NCBI RefSeq assembly: GCF_944377805.1
Contig: NZ_CALWFZ010000015.1
Span: 1-49,872 of the forward strand
Length of the DNA: 49,872 nucleotides
Source: an uncultured Mediterraneibacter sp.
GTDB lineage: Bacteria; Bacillota; Clostridia; Lachnospirales; Lachnospiraceae
Direction of reading: 5' to 3'
In this document: positions 33,527 through 42,798 of the stretch, one piece after another
Numbering within the stretch: the stretch's first letter is position 1
Layout of the letters: every line of letters begins with the position of its first letter
The notes under the pieces: generated by a model
What the model was told of the DNA's origin: nothing
What the model saw: the letters and a program-made list of their open reading frames with translations, nothing else
The model's database searches: none
Position numbers and translations under genes: made by a program

Positions 33527-35296
33527 TTGAAAAAACAATCCAATCTGTCACGCCTGCTCCAGATCGCAGGCAGCCACAAACACCTGATCTATGCTTCGTG
33601 GATCCTTTCGGCAATCAGCGCCCTCATTGCTTTGGTACCTTTCTATTATATCTGGAAAGTTATTCAGGAGATACTGGAGGTTGCGCCGGATTTCAGCCGG
33701 GCGCAAATGCTGACTTGTAATGGATGGATGGCGGTACTGTTCGCGGTCATCGCAGTGCTCGTCTACATAGCGGGATTGATGTGTTCTCACAAGGGCGCGT
33801 TTCGGATTGCCACCAACCTGCGGCTGCAAATCATGGAGCATATTATCAGACTGCCGCTTGGGTTTGCCGAGAGCTTTGGCAGCGGTAAGCTGCGCAAAAT
33901 TGTCAACGAATCCAGCGCCGCCACCGAAACCTACCTGGCTCATCAACTTCCCGACCGGGCCAATGCAATCGCTACACCCTGTGGACTTTTGATATTACTG
34001 CTGGTGTTTGACTGGCGGCTTGGCCTTCTGAGCCTTGTTCCGGTAGTACTGGGATTTTTGATTATGATGACAATGACCGGGCAGCGGATGCAGGAAAAGA
34101 TGAAAGAGTACCAGAATGCGCTGGACGATATGTCCAACGAGGCGGTGGAATATGTTCGGGGTATTCCGGTAGTGAAAACCTTTGGACAGACAATCTTTTC
34201 TTTCAGAAAATTTAAAGACTCTATTGATCGCTATAAAGTATGGGTGATCGCCTATACGAAAGAGCTTCGAGCGCCTATGATGTTCTACACGGCAGCCATT
34301 AACGGAGTTTTTGCTACCCTGATCGCCGGGGGGCTGCTGTTTACGAAAGACGGCGTAACGACAGAATTTATGCTGGATCTGATTTTCTACATTATCATTA
34401 CGCCAATTATTTCTGTCACGCTGACACGCATTATGTTCCAAAGTGAAAATGCCATGATTGTAAACGACGCCTTACAGAGGATCGACAGCGTTTTGAATTT
34501 GAAACCTCTTGAAGAACCAAAACATCCAAAACATCCGAAAGACGCTTCAGTAGAGCTTCAAAATGTCCATTTCAGTTATGACGGAGAAACAGAGGTATTA
34601 AAGGGGATTTCTCTTTCCATACCGCAAGGGCAGACCGTAGCCTTTGTCGGACCATCCGGCGGTGGCAAAACTACGCTCGCCAATCTGATCTCACGTTTCT
34701 TCGATCCTCTAAGCGGCATCGTAAAGATCGGTGGGGTTGATGTAAAGGACATTGCCAAAGAGGAGCTTATGGACACGGTTTCGTTTGTATTTCAAAACAA
34801 CCGTCTTATTAAAGCGTCTATTCTCGAAAATGTGCGTATGGGCAGGCCCGACGCAACCCGGGATGAAATTCTTGCCGCGCTTCACAATGCTCAGTGTGAT
34901 GATATTCTTGAAAAGCTGCCTCAGGGAGCGGACACGGTGATTGGCACAAAGGGCGTCTATCTCTCCGGCGGCGAGCAGCAGCGAGTTGCCATCGCCCGCG
35001 TCATGCTGAAAAACTCGCCCATTATTATTTTAGACGAGGCAACGGCCTTTGCCGATCCGGACAATGAAACCCGGGTACAGGCTGCTTTTTCAAAGCTCTC
35101 CGAAGGAAAGACGGTTATTATGATAGCTCACCGGCTTTCTACCGTAGCAGGCGCGGATAAAATCTATGTCATTTGCGATGGGCAGATCGCCGAGAGCGGT
35201 ACCAGCCGTGATCTGCTGGAGCGAGACGGAATTTTCAGCCGGATGTGGCAGAACTATCAGACTTCTGTTCAATGGAAGGTCGCAAAGGAGGTATAA
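33527..35296 (+). CDS. ABC exporter half-transporter, subunit A
   Basis: 589 aa from TTG 33527, eight bases after GGAGG. About six membrane spans lead into a nucleotide-binding domain with GPSGGGKTT, LSGGEQQR, IIILDEATAFADP and the switch histidine in MIAHRLST. All ATPase motifs are canonical apart from ADP for SLD in the D-loop (AFADPDNE). It belongs to the MdlB/MsbA-type family whose two subunits act as a heterodimer. The second subunit follows 4 bp later. Substrate unknown; TetR control suggests a toxic compound or peptide. Confidence 0.88.
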   Translation: MKKQSNLSRLLQIAGSHKHLIYASWILSAISALIALVPFYYIWKVIQEILEVAPDFSRAQMLTCNGWMAVLFAVIAVLVYIAGLMCSHKGAFRIATNLRLQIMEHIIRLPLGFAESFGSGKLRKIVNESSAATETYLAHQLPDRANAIATPCGLLILLLVFDWRLGLLSLVPVVLGFLIMMTMTGQRMQEKMKEYQNALDDMSNEAVEYVRGIPVVKTFGQTIFSFRKFKDSIDRYKVWVIAYTKELRAPMMFYTAAINGVFATLIAGGLLFTKDGVTTEFMLDLIFYIIITPIISVTLTRIMFQSENAMIVNDALQRIDSVLNLKPLEEPKHPKHPKDASVELQNVHFSYDGETEVLKGISLSIPQGQTVAFVGPSGGGKTTLANLISRFFDPLSGIVKIGGVDVKDIAKEELMDTVSFVFQNNRLIKASILENVRMGRPDATRDEILAALHNAQCDDILEKLPQGADTVIGTKGVYLSGGEQQRVAIARVMLKNSPIIILDEATAFADPDNETRVQAAFSKLSEGKTVIMIAHRLSTVAGADKIYVICDGQIAESGTSRDLLERDGIFSRMWQNYQTSVQWKVAKEV

Positions 35297-35300
35297 CAAA

Positions 35301-37034
35301 ATGATAAAACGGTTGCAAAGACGATACGCGCTCTCTGAGCAGGGAGCAAAGGATCTGGTGAAAGGCTGTCTGGCCTGTGTCCTTCAAAATCTTTCTTTTA
35401 TGTTCCCGGTTGGGCTGCTTCATTCTTTTGTCGGTGATCTGCTGAATGGCGGCGTATCTGGAGGAAAAATTATATTTTACGCCATCGGATGTGCAGTGTG
35501 TCTCGGACTGATTCTGCTCACCACTTACATCCAGTATAACGCTACCTACTTTGCCACTTATATGGAAAGCGGTGTGCGGCGTATCACGCTGGCTGAACAA
35601 CTGCGTAAAATCCCGTTATCCTTTTTTGGCAAAAAGGATTTAGCCGATCTTACTAGCACGATTATGGCCGACTGTACCTTTCTGGAACAGAGCTTTTCCC
35701 ATTTTATCCCCGAACTGGCAGGCTCTATTATCTCCACAATTCTTGTTTCCATCAGTCTGCTCATTTTTGACTGGCGCATGGCCCTGGCGGCGCTTTGGGT
35801 CATGCCGGTGGCTTTTGCTGTCGTAGGTTTTTCCTCGAAAGTGCAGGAAAAACTCAACCAAAAGGCTATGGATGTCAAGATGGCTTGTGCTGATGGGATT
35901 CAGGAGTGCATCGAGACGGTGCGGGACCTGAAGGCCAACAACGCAGAAAAGATATACCTTAAAGGCCTGGAAAAGAAAATCCGGGCAGTGGAACGCCGCT
36001 CCATTCGCAATGAGTTCGGAATTGCAGCCTTTGTGGTTTCCGCAGCGCTGGTTCTGAAGCTGGGGATTGCGACAGTTACGCTGACGGGCTCTGTTTTGCT
36101 GATGCAAGGCAGCCTGGATATACTGACCTTCTTTATGTTCCTGCTTGTCGTATCGCGCCTCTATGACCCGCTGCAGGGCGCGCTCCAAAATCTGGCGGCG
36201 GTAATCAGCACACGAACTAATATCGCCCGCATGAACGAAATCCTCGAGCATCCTATTCAGCAGGGCGATAACCGGCTTTCCAACCAGGGGTATGATATAG
36301 TTTTTGACCATGTGAGCTTTGCCTACAACACAGGAGAAACAGTTTTAAATGATGTTTCTCTTACCGCGAGGCAGGGCGAGGTTACAGCTCTGGTGGGACC
36401 GTCCGGTGGCGGTAAAACGACAGTTTCGCGACTGGTGGCAAGATTCTGGGATGTGAACCGGGGCAGAATTACCGTGGGAGGCATGGACATTTCAAAAACA
36501 GACCCGGAGGCGCTGCTGTCCCTGTTTTCCATTGTGTTTCAGGACGTTACTTTATTTGACAATACGATTTTGGAAAATATTCGGATCGGGAATAAAGAGG
36601 CTGATGATGAGCAGGTGATGGCGGCGGCAAGGCTTGCCAATGTGGATGAATTTGTGGAAAAACTGCCGGATGGCTGGAATACCAACATCGGGGAAAATGG
36701 ATGTGAGCTCTCAGGCGGAGAACGGCAGCGGATTTCCATCGCCCGGGCTTTCCTGAAAAATGCCCCGATTATCCTCTTAGACGAGGCAACCGCTTCACTG
36801 GATGTAGAAAATGAAACGCTGATTCAGACAGCGCTCTCCCGCCTGATTGCCGATAAGACCGTGCTGGTGATTGCCCACCGGATGCGTACAGTGGCTGGCG
36901 CAGACAAAATCGTGGTGCTCTCGGAAGGCGCCGTGGCGGAAGAGGGTACGGCGGAGGAGCTCAAGAAGAAAGGCGGGCTCTATGCCCGTATGGTGAAACT
37001 GCAGACGGAAAGCCAGAACTGGAGACTGGTGTAA
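35301..37034 (+). CDS. ABC exporter half-transporter, subunit B
   Basis: 577 aa from ATG 35301 behind AAAGGAGG (the open frame extends up into the previous gene). Six-span membrane domain plus ATPase domain with GPSGGGKTT, LSGGERQR, IILLDEATASLDVENE and VIAHRMRT, all intact. Heterodimer partner of the preceding protein. Confidence 0.9.
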   Translation: MIKRLQRRYALSEQGAKDLVKGCLACVLQNLSFMFPVGLLHSFVGDLLNGGVSGGKIIFYAIGCAVCLGLILLTTYIQYNATYFATYMESGVRRITLAEQLRKIPLSFFGKKDLADLTSTIMADCTFLEQSFSHFIPELAGSIISTILVSISLLIFDWRMALAALWVMPVAFAVVGFSSKVQEKLNQKAMDVKMACADGIQECIETVRDLKANNAEKIYLKGLEKKIRAVERRSIRNEFGIAAFVVSAALVLKLGIATVTLTGSVLLMQGSLDILTFFMFLLVVSRLYDPLQGALQNLAAVISTRTNIARMNEILEHPIQQGDNRLSNQGYDIVFDHVSFAYNTGETVLNDVSLTARQGEVTALVGPSGGGKTTVSRLVARFWDVNRGRITVGGMDISKTDPEALLSLFSIVFQDVTLFDNTILENIRIGNKEADDEQVMAAARLANVDEFVEKLPDGWNTNIGENGCELSGGERQRISIARAFLKNAPIILLDEATASLDVENETLIQTALSRLIADKTVLVIAHRMRTVAGADKIVVLSEGAVAEEGTAEELKKKGGLYARMVKLQTESQNWRLV

Positions 37035-37057
37035 AAAGAATTCTTCTATAGTGAAAA

Positions 37058-37085
37058 TTGCATTTTTGTAATCTTCGGGTATAAT
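37058..37085 (+). promoter_or_regulatory. Promoter of the restriction-modification pair
   Basis: TTGCAT, 16-bp spacer, TATAAT, ending 37 bp before ATG 37122, which has GAGGAGG upstream. Confidence 0.7.
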
Positions 37086-37121
37086 GATATTATACGAAGA
37101 AAATAGAGGAGGATTTTGCAT

Positions 37122-37702
37122 ATGAAACCGGTATTAACAATTGATCTGCTAATACCATTGGTACATATGTGGAACATAGATTCCAAAACTATCTTATTGA
37201 TCATTATGCGGTTACCGTTGGCAGTAGTGCTAAAGGCATCGACCTCCCGGAAGAAGGCATTGAAACTGACATAAAAGTCACCTCCATAACACAACCACAA
37301 TCAAGTTGTCCATTTAAAAGTGCTCATCAAAAAATATATGGTTTAGGATATAACCTTTTGGTATTTGTGTATGACAAGAGAGATGAGGATGATAAGTGCT
37401 TCCTACAATTCACACATTGTACTTTTATTGAAAAGAAACGAACTGCCGATTTTACAATGACCAGGCGGCTCCGGGAAATGCTGAATGATGGCGCAAATAA
37501 AGAAGACATTATTAGCTTCCTCGAAGACAGAAGAGTTCCCGGTGATGAGATCGTTTATGACAATTTGGCAGATGAGCTTTTAGAAATCCCGCCGGAACAG
37601 GGATATTTGACTATCAGTACCGCGCTCCAATGGAGATTGCAGTATGCAAGGGTGATTGCCCTAAACAATGAAGTGTCGGGAGTGACTAATTATGAATGGT
37701 AA
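37122..37702 (+). pseudogene. Putative restriction endonuclease, frameshifted near its start
   Basis: ATG 37122 has a good ribosome site and encodes MKPVLTID, but that frame then degenerates and stops. One frame back, open from 37145, the text reads SANTIGTYVEHRFQNYLIDHY and continues for about 185 codons to 37702. A single missing T at 37143-37146 (GATCT for GATTCT) restores one ~193-aa protein. The product contains SAKGIDLPEEGIETDIKVTS, a D/E-K type pattern seen in restriction nucleases, and it overlaps a DNA adenine methyltransferase gene by 11 bp. It is called a nuclease from that context. A GTG at 37169 could give a shortened product. Confidence 0.68.
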
Positions 37703-39218
37703 AAGAGAGTATGGAGATTACCAGACCCCAAACTATTTCTCGCTTGCTGTGTGTCAGTATCTTAAAAAAGAGAGACACCTGACACCGTCTGTTATCATTG
37801 AACCGACCTGTGGAACAGGGAGCTTTGTGAAAAGCAGTCTTATATTCAACGCATCGGAAATTATAGGTATTGAAATCAACCCGGAATATTGCAAAACATG
37901 CAAAAAGAACATTACTGATCCGAGAGTACATATTTTGAATTCTGATATTTTCACGATCGATTTTAAGAGCCTGACAAGAGGAAAAGATCAGGTGCTGATT
38001 GTTGGAAATCCACCGTGGGTTAATAATAGCACATTGTCAGTTTTAGGCTCTGATAATGTACCAACAAAGAAAAACTTTAAGGAATTTAGAGGCGTGGATG
38101 CGATTACCGGGGCAAGTAACTTTGACATATCTGAATCTATTATTTTAAAGCTTATCACCGCATTGCATGGGACAAACGCTACTATCGCAATGCTGTGCAA
38201 GACGTCTGTTGCAAGAAATATTTTTGTAGAAATGAAACGTACCCATACAAAATTTGCTTCATGTGATATTTTGGAGTTTAATGCAAATAAGATATTCAGA
38301 ATCAGTGTAAGCGCATGTTTACTGATAATAAATCTTAGTTCAAAAGACGTTTCTTCTGATATATGTAATGTGTACTCATTTGACAGACCGGCAGATGTGA
38401 TTCGTTCATTTGGTTATGCCAACGGAGAGTTCTATAGCAATATAGCAGAAGAAAGAACCGATTTTTCAGGGAACTGCTGTTTTGAGTGGAGACAGGGGAT
38501 AAAACATGATTGTTCTAAGGTAATGGAACTGTCTCTGGAGGGAAAGCATTTCGTAAACGGATTAAAAGAACCTGTGGATATAGAAAAAAAATATGTTTTC
38601 CCACTCATAAAAAGCAGTATGTTTAAATCTCCGATTATAAGTGACTTCAGCAAGTATGTACTTGTCACGCAAAAGAAAGTGCGGGAAAATACGTCTCACA
38701 TAGCGGATGACTCTCCCAGAACATGGGGGTATTTGGTTTCCCATAGAGATCTCTTTAGAAAAAGAAAAAGTTCTATTTACAGAAACGCGCCGGATTTTTC
38801 TATGTTTGGGATTGGCGAGTACTCGTATGCACAGTATAAGGTCGGGGTCAGCGGGTTCTATAAGAAACCACTCTTTTCGGTTCTTGTTTCGCCCAATAGT
38901 GTACCTGTCATGACGGATGATACAAGCTATTTTATCTGTCTCCCAACATATGATACAGCATATGTTGCCATGTTGATTTTGAATTCTTCGCGAGTTCAGA
39001 AGTTCCTCTCTACGATAGCATTTCTTGATGCAAAACGTCCATATACTAAAAAAGTTCTTGAGCGTATAGATTTTCATAAAATACTTCGGTCCATTCAACT
39101 GATAGAACTGATTGATACTGAAAGAGAACTTGGTCTGAAACATTACTTGAATGAAAACATGTTAAATGCTTTTCGACTCCTGCCGGAGCTTAACCGGCCG
39201 TCAAAGCAGAAACTTTAA
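37692..39218 (+). CDS. DNA N6-adenine methyltransferase (restriction-modification)
   Basis: 508 aa. GDYQTP is at residues 8-13, the SAM motif EPTCGTGSF at 37-45 and the catalytic NPPW at 106-109, in the gamma-class order with the target-recognition region C-terminal. It would methylate an adenine to protect host DNA from the paired nuclease. The start overlaps the nuclease gene end. The specificity cannot be read from sequence. Lower GC than neighbours suggests transfer. Confidence 0.87.
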   Translation: MNGKREYGDYQTPNYFSLAVCQYLKKERHLTPSVIIEPTCGTGSFVKSSLIFNASEIIGIEINPEYCKTCKKNITDPRVHILNSDIFTIDFKSLTRGKDQVLIVGNPPWVNNSTLSVLGSDNVPTKKNFKEFRGVDAITGASNFDISESIILKLITALHGTNATIAMLCKTSVARNIFVEMKRTHTKFASCDILEFNANKIFRISVSACLLIINLSSKDVSSDICNVYSFDRPADVIRSFGYANGEFYSNIAEERTDFSGNCCFEWRQGIKHDCSKVMELSLEGKHFVNGLKEPVDIEKKYVFPLIKSSMFKSPIISDFSKYVLVTQKKVRENTSHIADDSPRTWGYLVSHRDLFRKRKSSIYRNAPDFSMFGIGEYSYAQYKVGVSGFYKKPLFSVLVSPNSVPVMTDDTSYFICLPTYDTAYVAMLILNSSRVQKFLSTIAFLDAKRPYTKKVLERIDFHKILRSIQLIELIDTERELGLKHYLNENMLNAFRLLPELNRPSKQKL

Positions 39219-39353
39219 TCTGCTCAGTGGAGGGGGTATAAATACAAGAATTATAATACTGGAGACAGAACTCTCTTTTCATCCTCTAAAGCCTGGACTT
39301 TCCGGTGATTAATGAAATTTTTAAAAATTAAGAAATGTTTTTTAAAAAAGATA

Positions 39354-39382
39354 TTGAAAATAATGGGAACTCAATGTAATAT
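39354..39382 (+). promoter_or_regulatory. Promoter of the Rrf2-3/signal peptidase unit
   Basis: TTGAAA, 17-bp spacer, TAATAT. The 264 bases after the methyltransferase gene hold this promoter and the operator; I see no gene. Confidence 0.7.
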
Positions 39383-39396
39383 AACTATAGGAATGT

Positions 39397-39410
39397 ATAC
39401 CTACAAGGTA
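39397..39410 (+). promoter_or_regulatory. Putative Rrf2-type operator, third unit
   Basis: ATACCTACAAGGT is identical over 13 bases to the operator at 12540 and begins 15 bp after the -10 box. Confidence 0.6.
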
Positions 39411-39482
39411 GAATATAAATTCTCGATGGATATAGATAAAGTTCTGACCGGTATCCGGTGTCAGACAGAGAGTGGGGAAAAA

Positions 39483-39977
39483 ATGCAGTTAAATATCACA
39501 ACAGACTATGCGATCCGGATACTTCTGTGTCTGGGAGAGCCGGGCAGGGTTATGGCAGGGCCTCTTATTGGAGAGGAGACTAACATACCGCCTAAATATA
39601 TCAGAAAAATATCGCTCAGACTCCGGGAGGCAAAGCTGATAGATTCTATGGCCGGGGCACAGGGCGGATATTTCCTGACAAGACCTCTGAAGGATATATC
39701 ACTGCTGGATGTGCTCAGTGTGATGGAGCCTACCACGAAGATCAACAGATGCCTTGAGCCCGACGAATTTTGCAGCCGCGGGGCGGCAAAAGACTGTCCT
39801 GTGCGAAAGTTCTATCAGGCGCTCCAGAAAGTGCTTGAGGACCAATGGCTGTCAGTCAGCCTGGGAATGGTCGTTGACACTTACGGATACACAGCGCTAC
39901 CGGAGAAGGAGAACGCCGGTTCGAATGAGGAGTCTGCAGACACCGCGGACATGGATAAGAACGCCCTTGTAGGATAA
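39483..39977 (+). CDS. Rrf2-family regulator with three cysteines (Rrf2-3)
   Basis: 164 aa from ATG 39483; the longer open frame up to 39312 runs through promoter and operator. MQLNITTDYAIRILLCL and IPPKYIRKISLRLREA match Rrf2-1, and C90, C97 and C105 are kept at the same places, so an Fe-S cluster is plausible. It heads a unit with a coiled-coil protein, signal peptidase and wall hydrolase. The ribosome site is weak (GTGGGGAAAA). Confidence 0.85.
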   Translation: MQLNITTDYAIRILLCLGEPGRVMAGPLIGEETNIPPKYIRKISLRLREAKLIDSMAGAQGGYFLTRPLKDISLLDVLSVMEPTTKINRCLEPDEFCSRGAAKDCPVRKFYQALQKVLEDQWLSVSLGMVVDTYGYTALPEKENAGSNEESADTADMDKNALVG

Positions 39978-40010
39978 TCATGCAGGAAGGATTCACAGAG
40001 AGGAATAGTT

Positions 40011-40520
40011 ATGACAGGAAAAAACATGCCGGAGTTCCAGGAGATCGCCCGGTATATTGAGAACATTGAGTTTAGGAAAAAGGCCTTCAGCGGATGCGAC
40101 GAGGAAGATGTGATGCAGCATATCTCCGTTATCTGTACGATGTACGAGAGAGTGATCAGTAAGCTGACCGAAGAACAGCGCACAAGGGATGAGGACGCAA
40201 GAGAAGTCAAAGAAGAGTATAAGAAAAAGAGCGACGAGATCATCCGTAGCATATCCGCAATCGATGCATACCGCTCCCACGCCATGAAAGAGGCGGAGGA
40301 AGAGGCGGAGCAGATTCTGAAGCAGGCGCGCGAGGAGGTTAAGAAAGAAGAGCAGAGGATACGCGAGCTGAACGCGAAATATCAGCGGGAACTGGATCTG
40401 CACCGTAAGAAGACAGCGAAGCTCAGAGAGGAAGGCAGCCGTTTCTGCGAGAATGCGCGTGAGATCATAAAACAGATCGAGGAGCTGAGCGATGACAGCA
40501 AACAACAAGAAAACGAGTAA
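40011..40520 (+). CDS. Coiled-coil cytoplasmic protein (DivIVA-like in character)
   Basis: 169 aa, dominated from about residue 55 on by Glu/Lys/Arg/Ala heptads without proline (EEAEEEAEQILKQAREEV and beyond). There is no signal or membrane span. It resembles the helical part of DivIVA/GpsB-type proteins but I cannot assign it. The next gene starts 29 bp before its end, which implies translational coupling to the signal peptidase. It may position the export machinery at the membrane. Confidence 0.65.
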   Translation: MTGKNMPEFQEIARYIENIEFRKKAFSGCDEEDVMQHISVICTMYERVISKLTEEQRTRDEDAREVKEEYKKKSDEIIRSISAIDAYRSHAMKEAEEEAEQILKQAREEVKKEEQRIRELNAKYQRELDLHRKKTAKLREEGSRFCENAREIIKQIEELSDDSKQQENE

Positions 40521-41070
40521 CCGGGCTGACGCCGACGGAGTACTGGAAGCGGTCCGGATCCGGACGGAGGAAGTAAGGGCGGAACGCAGGGGCTGGAGAA
40601 GATGGCTGATCGGTACTGTGCTGGTGTGCCTGATCCTGTTCCTTCTGCTCAGGGTGTTTTTCCCCCTGGCGGTCGTGGAAGGCACTTCGATGTATCCGGC
40701 GTTCAGGGACTCGGATCTTGTAATCTTCACCAGGTTATACGGGGAGCTTAAGCGGGGAGACGTGGTGCTTGCCGAGACAGACAACGGAACAGTGCTGATT
40801 AAGCGAATAGCAGGACTTCCGGGTGAAGAGGTATACATTGATGAACGCACATCGTCGGTATTTATCGACGGGGAGGAACTTAAGGAAGAAGGAATACAGG
40901 GAAGAACTGAGGGAGGAGACGAACTCGAATATCCCTTTACATTGGGAGAAAACGAGTATTTTCTTCTGGGAGATAACAGAGAGGTATCCATCGATTCCCG
41001 AGCATACGGCCCGATGTCTGCGGAGCAGATCAAAGGGAAAGTGTGGCTGACAGTGAGAGTCGGAGGTTAG
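40492..41070 (+). CDS. lepB: Type I signal peptidase (S26)
   Basis: 192 aa. One N-terminal span (WLIGTVLVCLILFLLLRVFF), catalytic serine S66 in GTSMYP, catalytic lysine K104 in VLIKRIAG, and GDNREVSIDSRAYGP near the C-terminus. It removes Sec signal peptides at the outer membrane face. It has GGAG seven bases before ATG 40492 within the coiled-coil gene. Placement behind Rrf2-3 with a shared operator suggests it serves the Rrf2-controlled surface subunits as a dedicated peptidase. Confidence 0.92.
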   Translation: MTANNKKTSNRADADGVLEAVRIRTEEVRAERRGWRRWLIGTVLVCLILFLLLRVFFPLAVVEGTSMYPAFRDSDLVIFTRLYGELKRGDVVLAETDNGTVLIKRIAGLPGEEVYIDERTSSVFIDGEELKEEGIQGRTEGGDELEYPFTLGENEYFLLGDNREVSIDSRAYGPMSAEQIKGKVWLTVRVGG

Positions 41071-41089
41071 ATTTTAGAAAGGAGAGCAC

Positions 41090-42700
41090 ATGCGAAGAAA
41101 GAAATTATGGCTTAGAGGAATGACGGCGCTGATGACAGGAGCCCTGCTGGCAGGTACAGCGGCAGTGCCGAAGACAATATCCGCGGATACAGAAAGCGCG
41201 GTGGCGGCAGAAGGGATGACGGAGCAGGAGGCAACAGGAACGACAGAAGAAGTCATTGTAAATGACCCGGTAGAGCCGGAGGCGCCTGAGACGCCTGAGC
41301 CGGAGGAGCCTGAGGCACCTGAGACAGAGGAGCCTGAGACACCTGAGGCAGGAGCACCTGAGACGCCTGAGACAGAGGAGCCTGAGGCACCTGAGACAGA
41401 GGAGCCTGAGACACCCGAGACGGAGGAGCCGGAGACACCTGAGACGGAGGAGCCGGAGACACCTGAGACAGAGGAGCCTGAGACGCCTGAGACAGAGGAG
41501 CCGGAGACACCCGAGACAGAGGAGCCGGAGACGCCTGAAGCAGGGAAGCCTGAGACGCCTGAAGCAGGGAAGCCGACAACACCTGAGACGGAAACTCCTG
41601 GAACGGGAAATGCGGGAAATTCGAGTAACGCGGGCAGCGGCAGTGAGGCAGCTCAGATGCCGAATGAAGAGTCATCTTCTAACAAAACGTCATCCTATCG
41701 CGATAATCGCAAGGATGCGTACTATGAGGAGCGTTCCTACAATCCGTCAGAGGCATTTCTGGATCGCGGGGAGAAGATCAAGTACAGCACAGATATGCCG
41801 TTGGATAATATTCCCGTATTTATCACGCCTGAGATGATCATCGGCGCGCTTAAGGTACAGGACGAGTACGGTTATCCGGCGTCTGTTACTATCGCCCAGA
41901 TCATACAGGAGTCAGGCTTTGGCAAATACGGTCCTTACGGAGATGAGGGACAGGGATTGTCTTATCTGGCATACCAGTACAACAACCTCTTCGGAATCAA
42001 AGGAACAGGTCCGGCAGGATCGGTCAATATGAGAACCGGAGAGCAGACCGAGGACGGAACGAGTTATACGATCCGCGCGGGATTCCGCGTATATCATACA
42101 TATACAGAATCGATCGAGGACCGGGCAGAACTGCTGGAGAGAGTGTACAGCGACCTGATCGAGGGAGTCAACGACGCCAACACGTTCGCTGTCCGCATCG
42201 GCGGCAGATGGGCGACGGATATTGACTACGCTCAGAGCCTGATCAGCCAGATGGAGCGGTACGATCTGTATCGTCTGGATCGGATGACATTAGGAGAGTT
42301 CAGTGAACTGCTGGGCGACTTTGCGGATCCATGTCCGGGAGCGCATCTGACAAGCACCTTCGGATGGAGAGAGTCTACAGACTCCTACCACAAAGGAATC
42401 GATCTGGGAACAGGAAGTGAGAACATTCCGATCTACGCGGCGGCAGCAGGTACTGTTGTAACAGCCGGGTATAGTGATACTGCAGGCAACTGGATCGTGA
42501 TCGATCACGGTGACGGCCTGGTGACAAAATATATGCATAATGAAGAGATGTATGTGGAAGAGGGAGATACGGTGGAGAAAGGCCAGCAGATCGCGCTGAG
42601 CGGCTCAACAGGGCGCTCCACGGGCAATCACCTTCACTTCCAGCTTGAGATCAACGGCGCGGCGGTAGATCCGCTCCCGTACCTGTACCCCGAAGCATAA
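41090..42700 (+). CDS. Secreted wall hydrolase: GH73 glucosaminidase plus M23 peptidase
   Basis: 536 aa. Signal peptide to about residue 32, then a Pro/Glu/Thr repeat region (about 63-165, eight-residue period EEPETPET), a Ser-rich linker, a GH73-like domain (about 240-400; TIAQIIQESGFG, NNLFGIKG) and an M23 LytM domain with HKGID (His434, Asp438) and HLHF (His514, His516). The gene follows the signal peptidase by 19 bp behind AAAGGAGAG. It probably opens peptidoglycan glycan and peptide bonds so that a surface structure can pass. No anchor is seen. Confidence 0.9.
   Translation: MRRKKLWLRGMTALMTGALLAGTAAVPKTISADTESAVAAEGMTEQEATGTTEEVIVNDPVEPEAPETPEPEEPEAPETEEPETPEAGAPETPETEEPEAPETEEPETPETEEPETPETEEPETPETEEPETPETEEPETPETEEPETPEAGKPETPEAGKPTTPETETPGTGNAGNSSNAGSGSEAAQMPNEESSSNKTSSYRDNRKDAYYEERSYNPSEAFLDRGEKIKYSTDMPLDNIPVFITPEMIIGALKVQDEYGYPASVTIAQIIQESGFGKYGPYGDEGQGLSYLAYQYNNLFGIKGTGPAGSVNMRTGEQTEDGTSYTIRAGFRVYHTYTESIEDRAELLERVYSDLIEGVNDANTFAVRIGGRWATDIDYAQSLISQMERYDLYRLDRMTLGEFSELLGDFADPCPGAHLTSTFGWRESTDSYHKGIDLGTGSENIPIYAAAAGTVVTAGYSDTAGNWIVIDHGDGLVTKYMHNEEMYVEEGDTVEKGQQIALSGSTGRSTGNHLHFQLEINGAAVDPLPYLYPEA
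41277..41590 (+). repeat. 24-bp coding tandem repeat (Pro-Glu-Thr linker)
   Basis: Imperfect copies encoding EEPETPET, varying between GAGACA/GAGACG and CCTGAG/CCGGAG at wobble positions. The length could change by slippage without shifting the frame. The 24-bp period also opens a Ser/Pro/Gln-rich frame on the other strand, which is a shadow. Confidence 0.85.
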
Positions 42701-42734
42701 ATAACTGCCGCTGGAAGGAAATAAATAAGAAAGA

Positions 42735-42775
42735 GAAGCCCCGGGCTGTGGATACAGCCCGGGACTTCCCTTTTT
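42735..42775 (+). terminator. Terminator of the Rrf2-3/wall hydrolase unit
   Basis: CCCGGGCTGT pairs with ACAGCCCGGG around GGAT, with GAAG/CTTC extending the stem, then TTTTT. Confidence 0.92.
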
Positions 42776-42798
42776 CAACTTCTTTTCTGATGAGTTCC

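Noticed and set aside
41253-41675. 140-aa Ser/Pro/Gln-rich minus-strand protein
   Set aside because: Mirror of the 24-bp Pro-Glu-Thr repeat in the wall hydrolase gene.
10021-42700. Insertion sequences, phage genes or integrases around the cassettes
   Set aside because: No transposase, integrase or att-type repeats were seen at the borders, although tRNA genes flank cassette 2 at 32475-32663.
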